64,000 bases of DNA from Iamia sp. SCSIO 61187 (GTDB taxonomy: Bacteria; Actinomycetota; Acidimicrobiia; Acidimicrobiales; Iamiaceae). Position numbers and translations under genes: made by a program. The notes under the pieces are model-generated. The model saw only the letters and a list, made by a program, of their open reading frames with translations, was not told where the DNA came from and made no database searches. This document shows, in pieces, positions 44,447 through 52,068 of the stretch. The stretch is from assembly GCF_019443745.1 (NCBI RefSeq), contig NZ_CP050948.1, forward strand, positions 2,608,001 through 2,672,000. The letters are read 5' to 3'. Position 1 is the first letter of the stretch, and each line of letters begins with the position of its first letter.

Positions 44447-45873
44447 CGCAGGGTGCAGCGGTAGAGCGTGCGGGTGCCCGACGGCAGCGTCTCGCTCTCG
44501 GCCACGTCGAAGCGCCGGCGCAGGGCCAGCTCCCAACCCTCCCGGGTGTAGTGGTCGAAGAGGCCATCCCGCTTGCGGGCCAGCAGCCGGGCCGCCATCG
44601 GGTCGTCGCGGTGCGGGAGCTCCACCACCAGGGGGGCGCCGAAGTCGGCGAGGAGGTCGACGATCTGGCGGAACGGCACCGTGTTGGAGAGGGCCAGGTG
44701 GTGCACGACGGCGAGGGCGAGGACCAGGTCGGGACGGACGCGCTCCACGAACGGTGGGCGCTCCCGTCCCCGCCAGCCGAGGCCGGGCGAGGGGTCGGCC
44801 AGGTCGAGGACCAGGGGCAAGATGCGGTGCTCGGCGGCGGACCGCAGGCGCCGGTAGAGGCGGTCGACGACGAGGTGGTCGGAGTCGACGGCTACGGCGG
44901 AGCGCGCCCCGGCGTCCACGGCGAGCTGGGAGAAGCGGCCGTCGTTGGCGCCGAGGTCGAGCACCGTCGCCGGGCGCTGCTGGGCGACGGTGCGGGAGAC
45001 GAAGGCCTCCTTGGCGGCCAGGTCGCCGTCGGTGTAGTGCGACCGATCTCCGTAGTCCGACCAGGTGGACTCGTCGACGTCCCAGCGCAGGGACTCGACC
45101 GTCTTCTGGAGGTTGTCGAGCTGGGCGTCGAGCACCTTGGGGCCGAAGCCGGCGCGGGTCATCTCCACGTCGAGCCGGGACCCGTCGGCGTCGTGGTCGG
45201 CGTAGCGGCGCTCGGCCCGGGCGTGGAGCGACACGTGGACCGCCAGCCGCCGGTCGAGGCGCTTGCGGCCCCGGATGAGCGCCGCCACCTCAGCGGGGTG
45301 GATCCCCTCGAGCGACCCCCGCAGCCACGGCTGGAACGGGATGCCTCCCACGGCCTGGACGACGAGCGGGTTCAAGAAGAGCTCGCAGAACTGCCGGTAG
45401 CCCGGCCACGGCTCACCGGCGCGCAGCCGCTCGAACGATCCGACGTCGATGAACACGGGGCGGGCCCCGTCGAACTGGACGTTGTAGGGGGTGGCGTCCT
45501 TGGTGATGCACCCGTCGCCGAGGAGCCGGCGCGCCACCTCGATCTGCAGCACCGCGGCGTCGCGCAGCATCCCGAAGCTCCACTCGAAGGGGTAGCTGAT
45601 GGGCGTGATGCGCCGGTGGTGGACGACCTCGGCCCACTCGTCGCCGAGGTCCAGGCTCCGGCGCTCCTCGGTGGTCAGCACCCGGGTGGCGACGACCTTG
45701 TGCTCGTCCTCGAGGGCGGCCAGCGCCCCGGTGGTCCGGGCCGCCGCCAGGTCCTCGGCACCGGCGGCCGTCAGGCCCCGGTAGACCTCGCCGTCGACGA
45801 TGAAGACGCGCGACAGCGGGTCGCGGAACGACCCGGGATCAGCGGCGTCGCCCTCACCGGGGGGGCCGGTCAA
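44443..45873 (-). CDS. Kinase-like and SAM-methyltransferase bifunctional protein
   Basis: 476 residues. The N-terminal half (about 1-250) resembles a lipopolysaccharide-core/ABC1-type kinase-like fold (GDGCITKDATPYNVQFDGARPVFIDVGSF, split by a turn, giving the catalytic Asp and metal Asp). The C-terminal half is a class I methyltransferase with VLDLGANDGRFSQLA, SAVAVDSD and LALAVVHHLALSNTVP. It probably phosphorylates and methylates a cell-surface glycan. The TTG start at 45873 is strongly implied because it overlaps the previous stop (ATTGA). Confidence 0.8.
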   Translation of the reverse strand: MTGPPGEGDAADPGSFRDPLSRVFIVDGEVYRGLTAAGAEDLAAARTTGALAALEDEHKVVATRVLTTEERRSLDLGDEWAEVVHHRRITPISYPFEWSFGMLRDAAVLQIEVARRLLGDGCITKDATPYNVQFDGARPVFIDVGSFERLRAGEPWPGYRQFCELFLNPLVVQAVGGIPFQPWLRGSLEGIHPAEVAALIRGRKRLDRRLAVHVSLHARAERRYADHDADGSRLDVEMTRAGFGPKVLDAQLDNLQKTVESLRWDVDESTWSDYGDRSHYTDGDLAAKEAFVSRTVAQQRPATVLDLGANDGRFSQLAVDAGARSAVAVDSDHLVVDRLYRRLRSAAEHRILPLVLDLADPSPGLGWRGRERPPFVERVRPDLVLALAVVHHLALSNTVPFRQIVDLLADFGAPLVVELPHRDDPMAARLLARKRDGLFDHYTREGWELALRRRFDVAESETLPSGTRTLYRCTLR

Positions 45874-46055
45874 TCGGATGGCTTGGAGCCGACGAGCTCC
45901 TCGCGCGCCCGGTCCGCCTCGGCCCGCCGCTTCTTGGAGAACAGGCCGAGGAAGCGGTTGCTGTACATCCGGAAGAGGACTCCCACGCCGGCGGCGCCGC
46001 CGGCGAGGGCGGCGATGATCATGGTGCCCGCGCCGGCGTCGAGATAGCTGAGCAT
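45870..46055 (-). CDS. Small membrane protein of the surface cassette
   Basis: 61 residues: YLDAGAGTMIIAALAGGAAGVGVLFRMY helix region, then RFLGLFSKKRRAEADRAREE. It is the first gene of the three-gene cassette with the kinase/methyltransferase and the sulfatase-fold protein, coupled by ATTGA and GTGA overlaps. Function unknown; probably anchors the assembly. Confidence 0.7.
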   Translation of the reverse strand: MLSYLDAGAGTMIIAALAGGAAGVGVLFRMYSNRFLGLFSKKRRAEADRAREELVGSKPSD

Positions 46056-46150
46056 CACGGGACACTACCGCTGCTCGCAGCGCTGCGAGCCATCGACCGT
46101 CCGGCGCCGTCTCCCCGCCGTTCGCGCCCCGTTCACGGCACGGCGCCGGT

Positions 46151-46735
46151 TCAGCCGTGGAGGGTGGGCCGGTACGTGAGCTCCTGGGTGTGGCCGTCCA
46201 GGGTCCGGGTCTCGACCAGGTCGAGGTCGAAGTCGGCGGCACCCCGGAAGATCGGGTCCGTCCCCGTGGTCCCCGTGATCACCGGGAAGACGGTGATCTG
46301 GACGCGGTCGACGAGGCCGGCGGCCATCAGCGCCCGGTTCAGCGACAGGCTGCCGTGCGAGCGCAGCGGGACGTCGGACTCCTCCTTGAGCCGGGCCACG
46401 ACGTCGACGGCGTCACCGCCCACGATCGTCGCGTCGGGCCAGTCCAGCGGCACCTGCAGGGTGCTCGAGACGACGGTCGCCGGCAGGGCCCTCATCCGGT
46501 CGACCCACGGGTCCCGCACCTCGGACTCCTCGGTGCTCGAGCCGATCATCTCGATGAACTGGCGGAGGGTCGTGGCCCCGAAGACCATGCGCTGCTCGGG
46601 GCCGTACAGGGCGAGGCGGCGCTCGAGCAGCTCGGGACCCTGCTTGCCCCAGTAGCCGCCCCAGTCGCCGGGCTCGCGGTACGAGCCGTAGCCGTCGAGG
46701 CTGGCGAAGACGTCGAAGGTGTAGGTCGCGGTCAC
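46151..46735 (-). CDS. RibD-C/dihydrofolate reductase family protein
   Basis: 194 residues of the DHFR-like fold seen in RibD C-terminal domains: FDVFASLDGYGS near the start, QRMVFGATTLRQF, and SHGSLSLNRALMAAGLVDRVQITVFPVITG, split by turns. Many such proteins are of unknown function, probably NADPH-dependent. GTG start with AGGAG 7 nt upstream. Confidence 0.87.
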   Translation of the reverse strand: MTATYTFDVFASLDGYGSYREPGDWGGYWGKQGPELLERRLALYGPEQRMVFGATTLRQFIEMIGSSTEESEVRDPWVDRMRALPATVVSSTLQVPLDWPDATIVGGDAVDVVARLKEESDVPLRSHGSLSLNRALMAAGLVDRVQITVFPVITGTTGTDPIFRGAADFDLDLVETRTLDGHTQELTYRPTLHG

Positions 46736-46920
46736 GGTGATCTCCTGGTGCGCATCGGGCGGGCCCGCCGGGTGCGGTCCCTGACCTCTCCACGAACGGA
46801 CCCGGCGGGGATCGACAGGTCGGATCGCCGATCATTCCCGCCGGCTGTCGATCGCGTCGATCGCGATCGTGGTGGGTGTCGTTCACCGCCGGCCTGGTCC
46901 CGGCGTCGACACCGTCTCGG

Positions 46921-47262
46921 TCAGCCGTCGTAGGCGGCGGCCACCTTCTTGGGAACGCACATCCGCCAGGCGTCGACGAGCAGCTCCCGCAGCTCGTCGA
47001 GGTCCAGGGCCTCGAGCCGGACGCAGACCCACCGGAACCGCATGTCCGAGGGCCGGGGCAGGAGGAACTTGCCGGGCTCGGACTCGACGAGCGCCTCGCG
47101 CTCCTCCTTCGGGAAGCCGAAGCCCATGATCGTGTCGTCCTCGTAGAAGGCGGCGTAGACGAGGCTCCCGACCCGGAACCGCACCGAGTCGCGGACGGAC
47201 GCCTCGTACGAGCGAGGCAGGGTGGCCGCGATGGCCCGGGCGTCGTCGATCGTCACCCCCAT
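46921..47262 (-). CDS. MmcQ/YjbR family protein
   Basis: 113 residues with RSYEASVRDSVRFRVGSLVYAAF, split by a turn, and RWVCVRLEALDLDELRELLVDAWRM, the CyaY-like YjbR fold, a possible DNA-binding protein. Its first codons overlap the upstream XRE gene by 10 nt, so the two form one unit. Confidence 0.85.
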   Translation of the reverse strand: MGVTIDDARAIAATLPRSYEASVRDSVRFRVGSLVYAAFYEDDTIMGFGFPKEEREALVESEPGKFLLPRPSDMRFRWVCVRLEALDLDELRELLVDAWRMCVPKKVAAAYDG

Positions 47263-48020
47263 CGGCGGCGCAGCACCTCGGCGGTGCGGTCGTCGGCGGG
47301 CAGGAACGCCTCGAGGTGGAGCTCGGCGAGGGTCACGTCGACCGCGGTGGCCAGCGACGTGAGCGTGGTGATGAGCCGCAGCTCACCGTCCCGGGAGGCG
47401 AGCTCCAGGGGGACCGAGAAGCCCAGCACCTCGGCCTCGGCGGCCAGCGGGGGGAGGTAGCCCTCCAGCTCGTCGAGCAGTGCCTCCAGCGCGGGATCGG
47501 GGCTGCGCACCAGCTGGGCCCGCATGCTCTCGGTGATGTGCCGTCCCCAGGCGGGCAGGTTGCGCACCCGTGCGGCCAGGCCGTCGGGGTGGAGGGCGAG
47601 CCGCCACACGTTGACTGGCGGCGCGAGCAGGCAGGGGTCGACGTCCTCGTGGAAGACCTCGAAGGCCCGGTTGGCGGTGACCAGGACGCCGTGGGGACGC
47701 ACGACCATCGCCGGGAACGGGAGGTGGCCGTCGAGGATCGCGTCCAGCGCCCGGCGCACCGGACGGAGGGCGTCGTCGTCGAGCGGGGACTCGGGGAACG
47801 CGGGGGCGAACCCGGCCGCCACGAGCAGCTCGTTGCGCTCGCGCAAGGTGAGGTCCAGCGACTCGGCCAGGCGGAGCACCACGCCGCGACCCGGGCGGGA
47901 GCGACCCTGCTCGACGAAGCTCAGGTGGCGCTGGGTCGTGCCGGCGCGCACCGCCAGGTCCAGCTGGCTCATCCGGCGGGCCGTGCGCCAGCGACGCAGG
48001 ACGGTCGGGAAGTGGCTCAT
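47253..48020 (-). CDS. XRE-type regulator with MmyB-like ligand domain
   Basis: 255 residues. The N-terminal HTH (QLDLAVRAGTTQRHLSFVEQG) is followed by a MmyB-like ligand-binding domain (VLVTANRAFEVFHEDVDPCLL, split by a turn, and NVWRLALHPDGLAARVRNL). Such proteins often control adjacent oxidoreductase genes and may bind fatty acids. I chose ATG 48020, although ATG 48041 is possible. Divergent from the SnoaL gene, its likely target. Confidence 0.85.
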   Translation of the reverse strand: MSHFPTVLRRWRTARRMSQLDLAVRAGTTQRHLSFVEQGRSRPGRGVVLRLAESLDLTLRERNELLVAAGFAPAFPESPLDDDALRPVRRALDAILDGHLPFPAMVVRPHGVLVTANRAFEVFHEDVDPCLLAPPVNVWRLALHPDGLAARVRNLPAWGRHITESMRAQLVRSPDPALEALLDELEGYLPPLAAEAEVLGFSVPLELASRDGELRLITTLTSLATAVDVTLAELHLEAFLPADDRTAEVLRRRWG

Positions 48021-48107
48021 CGACGGACGATCTTCGGCCATGGCGGGACCCGGTGCGATTCCCTCGAGGGAGTTGCTGGCCGCGACTCCCCCGCGGACGA
48101 TGCCCCC

Positions 48108-48449
48108 ATGACCGACACCGCAACCGTGATCGACCAGTACAACGCCGCGTTCCTGGAGCGGGCACCCGAGAAGCTCGTGGACCTCATCGCCCCCGACTGC
48201 GTCATGGAGGGCACGGGCCCCGCCCCCGACGGCAACCGGTGGTCGGGCTACGACGAGTGCCTCGCCGGCTGGCAGGGGCTGGCGACCGACCCCGCGATCC
48301 GGTTCACCGTCGAGGACGTCGACGTCCACGGTGACCGCGCCGTCGTCCGCTGGCGGATCGCCGGGGCGGAGGGCTACCGGGGCGTGAACCTCATGCGCAT
48401 CCGCGACGGCAAGATCGTCGAGGCGCTGGGCTACGGCAAGCGGCCCTAG
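48108..48449 (+). CDS. SnoaL-like/NTF2-fold protein
   Basis: 113 residues of the NTF2-like alpha+beta barrel: YNAAFLERAPEKLVDLIAPDCVMEGT, split, then VVRWRIAGAEGYRGVNLMRIRDGKIVE. Members act as polyketide cyclases, hydrolases or binding proteins. The ATG is shared with no overlapping gene, and its 3' end overlaps the histidine kinase stop region by 4 nt. Confidence 0.8.
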   Translation: MTDTATVIDQYNAAFLERAPEKLVDLIAPDCVMEGTGPAPDGNRWSGYDECLAGWQGLATDPAIRFTVEDVDVHGDRAVVRWRIAGAEGYRGVNLMRIRDGKIVEALGYGKRP

Positions 48450-49552
48450 CCGAGCACCACGGTCACGACCAGGCCGCCGCCCGGGCGGGGGGTGAGGTCG
48501 AGGGTGCCGTCGTGGGCCGTGACGATGCTGTGCACGATCGCCAGCCCGAGACCGACGCCGACGTGGGCGTCGGTCCGGACGCGCTCGGTGCCGCGCTGGA
48601 ACGGCTCGGTCAGGGTCGGGAGGAGCTCCGGCGACACGGGGCGCCCGGTGTTCTCGACCCGGAGCACGGCGGCCCCCTCCTGCGGCTCGGTGTGCACCGT
48701 GACGGTGCCCCCGTCGGGGAGGTTGTGGACCACGGCGTTCTGGACCAGGTTCGTGACCATCCGCAGCAGCAGCGCCCGGGACGCGACCGTCGGCGTGGGC
48801 TCGCCGGTGACGTCGAGCGTGGCGCCACGCTCCTCGGCGAGCGGGAGCAGCGCCTCGGCCACCTCCTCGGCGATGAGCGAGAGGTCGACCGGTTCGCGGG
48901 TGAAGCTCCGGCGGTCGCTCCGGCTGAGCAGGAGGAGGGCCTCGGTGAGGTCGATGGCCCGGGCGTTGACCGTGTGGAGGCGCTCGATGAGCTCGCCCTG
49001 GTCCCGCGTGGGGTCCTGGCGGGCGACCTCGAGGAGCGTCTGCGAGATGGCCAGCGGGGTGCGCAGCTCGTGGGAGGCGTTGGCGGCGAAGCGCTGCTGC
49101 TCGGCGACGTGGGCCTCGAGCTGCTCGAGCATGGCGTCGAAGGCGTCGGCCAGCTCGCGGAGCTCGTCGGTGCGACCCTCCAGCTGGATCCGGTGCCCGA
49201 GCGACCCGGTCGCGGCCAGGCGGGTGGCCTGGGTGATGCGCCGCAGCGGGGCGAGCATCCGCCCGGCGAGCGTCCATCCCCCGACGAGGCCGAGCACCAG
49301 GAGCAACGCCAGGGCCTGGAGGGCGCGCGGGGTGAAGGCGCGCTCGAGGTCGGACCGGCTGGGGACGTGGGGGCCGGGCCGGCCGGGCTGACCGCTCGCA
49401 TCGAGCGGTCCGACGACGATCGTGTGGTCGGGCACGTAGCGCAGCAGGAACACCCGGACCACGGCCAGGAGGATGACCCCGGCGACGACGACCAGCCCGG
49501 CGTAGCTGAGGGTGAGCTTCATCCGGGCGCTGAGCCCGCGGGGCCTACCCAT
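48446..49552 (-). CDS. Sensor histidine kinase
   Basis: 368 residues: two N-terminal helices around a short extracellular loop, a HAMP domain, a HisKA helix with NASHELRTPLAIS (phosphorylated His), and an HATPase_c domain with NLVQNAVVHN and GVGLGLAIVHSI. It belongs to the OmpR-type (HPK) two-component group. It starts inside the end of the response-regulator gene (8-nt overlap), which is frameshifted, so its normal partner may be absent. The signal is unknown; a VanY-type gene lies just beyond. Confidence 0.9.
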   Translation of the reverse strand: MGRPRGLSARMKLTLSYAGLVVVAGVILLAVVRVFLLRYVPDHTIVVGPLDASGQPGRPGPHVPSRSDLERAFTPRALQALALLLVLGLVGGWTLAGRMLAPLRRITQATRLAATGSLGHRIQLEGRTDELRELADAFDAMLEQLEAHVAEQQRFAANASHELRTPLAISQTLLEVARQDPTRDQGELIERLHTVNARAIDLTEALLLLSRSDRRSFTREPVDLSLIAEEVAEALLPLAEERGATLDVTGEPTPTVASRALLLRMVTNLVQNAVVHNLPDGGTVTVHTEPQEGAAVLRVENTGRPVSPELLPTLTEPFQRGTERVRTDAHVGVGLGLAIVHSIVTAHDGTLDLTPRPGGGLVVTVVLG

Positions 49553-50239
49553 CGACGTCACCCGCAGTGCCGGGGGCGGAGCCGGTGTCGATCCGGTAGC
49601 CGACGCCGGGCACGGTGGCGATGACCCAGGGCTCGCCCAGGCGCTTCCGCAGGGCGGACACGGTGATGCGGACGGCGTTGGTGAAGGGGTTGGCGTTCTC
49701 GTCCCAGGCCCGCGCCAGGAGCTCCTCGGCGCTGACGACCCCGCCCTCGGCGGCGACGAGGACCTCGAGCACGGCGAACTGCTTGCGGGTGAGCGCCACG
49801 TAGCGTCCGTCGCGGAAGACCTCCCGACGGAACGGGTCCAGCCGGACGCCGGCGATCTCGCTGATCGGGGGACGGGCGTGGGCCCGCCGCCGGTCGAGCG
49901 CCCGCAGCCGCATGACGAGCTCGCGCAGCTCGAACGGTTTGGTGAGGTAGTCGTCGGCGCCGAGCTCGAACCCGGACGCCTTGTCGTCGATCCGGTCGGC
50001 CGCGGTGAGCATGAGGATGGGATGTCGTGGCCGGAGGCGACGATGTGCCGGGCGACCTCGTCACCGGAGGGGCCGGGGATGTCGCGGTCGAGGACGGCGA
50101 TGTCGTAGGAGTTGATGCGGAGCAGCTCGAGGGCGGTGTCGCCGTCGCCGGCGATGTCCGCGGCGATCGCCTCCAGCCGGAGGCCGTCACGGACGGCGTC
50201 GGCCAGGAAGGGCTCGTCCTCCACGATCAGCACGCGCAT
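49545..50239 (-). pseudogene. OmpR-family response regulator, broken by a 1-nt frameshift
   Basis: The receiver domain (MRVLIVEDEPFLADAVRDG, phospho-Asp in DIAVLDRDIPG) and the winged-helix effector domain (ALTRKQFAVLEVLVAAEGGVV and RITVSALRKRLG) are both well kept, but they lie in different frames. The break is at the GGG at 50019-50021 (minus strand GACATCCC-ATCCTC): one inserted base would rejoin them in LMLTAADRIDDKASG. Either this is a recent true loss or an error in the sequence at a short C-run. Upstream residues keep the Asp and Lys (LTKPF) of an active receiver, which favours a recent or artefactual break. Confidence 0.8.
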
Positions 50240-50311
50240 CCCCGACCCTACGTAGCCCGGGATATCGCTGGCATATGGGTTCCCGCCGGTCCGCTGCGGC
50301 CCGGAGCCGGC

Positions 50312-51022
50312 TCACGGCTGCATCCTCGGGTCCTCGGTCGGGTCGGCGTACGTCGGGGGGCAGCCGTCGTCGACCGCGGCGGGGTGGAGCTCGAAGTGCC
50401 AGGGCTCGTTGGCGTAGGTCGGGCACAGTCCGTGGGCGGCGCCGTGGTCGGCCAGCCAGGCCGCGCCCTCGGGCGGTCCGACGTCGACCGCGTCCCCCGA
50501 GACGTGCCGCGACGTCTCCGGGGTGGCGACCCACCGTGCCGCCTCCTCGGGCGAGCCGTGCTCGTCGACCGCCTCGTCCAGGAGTCGCTGCTGGTGCTCG
50601 GCCGATCGCCAGCCGCTGTTGACCAGGATCCCGACGCCGTCGGCCTCGGCGGCCGTCGCCGCCCGCTGCAACGCGTCGAGGAGGTTCGGGTCGAGCCGGC
50701 CGACCGCCGGCACCTCCTCGTCGAACACCGAGACCGCCGCCCCGTCGGGGATGACCCCGTCAGGGTCGGCCGGCGGGGCCGGGCCGGTCGCGCGGGTGCC
50801 GCCGGTCGGCGCGCCCGGCCGCGCCGGCGCCCACACCGCAACCCCGCCGCGGCGGTCGCCGCCGCCGTCGGCGGATCCGAGCGACGGCAGGGCCACCGAT
50901 GCGGCGAGGGCGGCGCCGAGGAGGGCGAGGAGGACGATCCGGGGCGCCGAGCGGGCGGGCGCGGGCGGGGCGGCGCGGTGCTCCATGCCGCCAGTGAGGA
51001 CCATGCCCCGTTGCGACGGCAT
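50312..51022 (-). CDS. VanY-type D-alanyl-D-alanine carboxypeptidase (M15B)
   Basis: 236 residues: a signal-anchor helix (RIVLLALLGAALAASVALP) and a catalytic domain with SGWRS, SRHVSGDAVDV (zinc ligands in S-x-H-x-x-G-x-A-x-D) and WHFEL. The enzyme trims D-Ala from peptidoglycan stems. I chose ATG 51022, which has GGAGA 8 nt upstream; shorter ATG starts at 51004 and 50986 remain possible. It follows the two-component genes, as VanY often does, but no VanH/A/X is seen. Confidence 0.85.
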   Translation of the reverse strand: MPSQRGMVLTGGMEHRAAPPAPARSAPRIVLLALLGAALAASVALPSLGSADGGGDRRGGVAVWAPARPGAPTGGTRATGPAPPADPDGVIPDGAAVSVFDEEVPAVGRLDPNLLDALQRAATAAEADGVGILVNSGWRSAEHQQRLLDEAVDEHGSPEEAARWVATPETSRHVSGDAVDVGPPEGAAWLADHGAAHGLCPTYANEPWHFELHPAAVDDGCPPTYADPTEDPRMQP

Positions 51023-51204
51023 CGGTGGTTCTCCATACGCCGGCGATACACGCCTTCCCCGGCCAGGAGCGCGCTCCGGCCAGGAGCGCGGTCGGGGGCC
51101 ACGACGGGCCAGCCCCGTCGAGGCCCGGGACCACGTGGTTCCCGGCCCAGGGAGTCGGACCGCCTGCCGGTGCCTGGCACCGGTGGGCGGGTCCACCCTC
51201 CGGC

Positions 51205-52068
51205 TCAGCCGCCCTGGCGGCCTCCGGCCTCGTCGGGGGCGAAGAGGTGGACCATGCTCGCGGTCTGGCTGCCGGTGGCCACGAGAGCGCCGTCGGGCGT
51301 CCAGGCCGTGAAGCGCCCGTGGCCGTAGCCGGCGGCGGCCAGCTCGCCCTGCAGGTCGAGGAGCAGCCACTCGGTCGGCGGGAGGGCGCCGAAGCGGAGG
51401 GAGTTGTCGAGGCTGAAGCCGCCGCCCATGCGGCCGACGGCGTGGGCCAGGGCCGGGGGCACCATGTCGGCCAGGTAGGCCACGCCCGCCGGGGTGAGCT
51501 CCTCGATCCCGCGCAGGCGCGCCCAGAGGCGCAGGGTGCCGGAGGGCGGCGCCTCGCCGAGCGGCGCCGCCCTCCGGTACTCGAGCCGGCGGCCCTCGCC
51601 GACCCAGTCCTCGTCGGCCGGGCCGAAGGGCATCGGGGCGCTGTCGTCCGGGGGCGAGACGGCCGGCATCGGCACGTACTGGCCGGTGAGCCCGCCGGGG
51701 CGGGGGTGGGCGGTGGACCCGAGGGCGCAGAAGGTCAGCCGGTCGCCCACGTGGGCCCGCACGTCGAGCTGGGCGATGCGCCCGCCGAGGGCCAGCTCGG
51801 TGGTCTGGAGCTCGATGACGTCGCCGACGTGGGCCGGGGCGATGAACTGGGTGACGACCCACAGGGCGTCGCGCTGGGTCGCCGCTTCCATGGCGAGGAC
51901 CGACGCGGCGACGCCGGTCCCGCCGTAGAGGGCTCCGTCGACGCGCGCCAGGGCGGGGGTGAGCGTGAACGAGCTGGCGCCCGCCGTCGTCCCCGGGCGA
52001 AGGGGGATCAGCTCCTGGTCCCCCGGTCGCGGGTGGGTCGTCTCTGCGGGGGTGACGACCTCGGTCAC
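51205..52068 (-). CDS. Acyl-CoA thioesterase-like double-hotdog protein
   Basis: 287 residues with two hotdog repeats. The first contains RVDGALYGGTGVAASVLAMEAA and the second SLDNSLRFGALPPTEWLLLDLQGE. The family hydrolyses acyl-CoA esters (TesB-like). The GTG start overlaps the stop of the acyl-CoA dehydrogenase gene, so it is the last gene of this lipid-degradation operon. Confidence 0.83.
   Translation of the reverse strand: MTEVVTPAETTHPRPGDQELIPLRPGTTAGASSFTLTPALARVDGALYGGTGVAASVLAMEAATQRDALWVVTQFIAPAHVGDVIELQTTELALGGRIAQLDVRAHVGDRLTFCALGSTAHPRPGGLTGQYVPMPAVSPPDDSAPMPFGPADEDWVGEGRRLEYRRAAPLGEAPPSGTLRLWARLRGIEELTPAGVAYLADMVPPALAHAVGRMGGGFSLDNSLRFGALPPTEWLLLDLQGELAAAGYGHGRFTAWTPDGALVATGSQTASMVHLFAPDEAGGRQGG

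Noticed and set aside
48446-50239. Single 597-codon response regulator-kinase fusion
   Set aside because: The join is created by the frameshift in the response regulator; the middle of the frame is nonsense, and the kinase has its own ATG at 49552.
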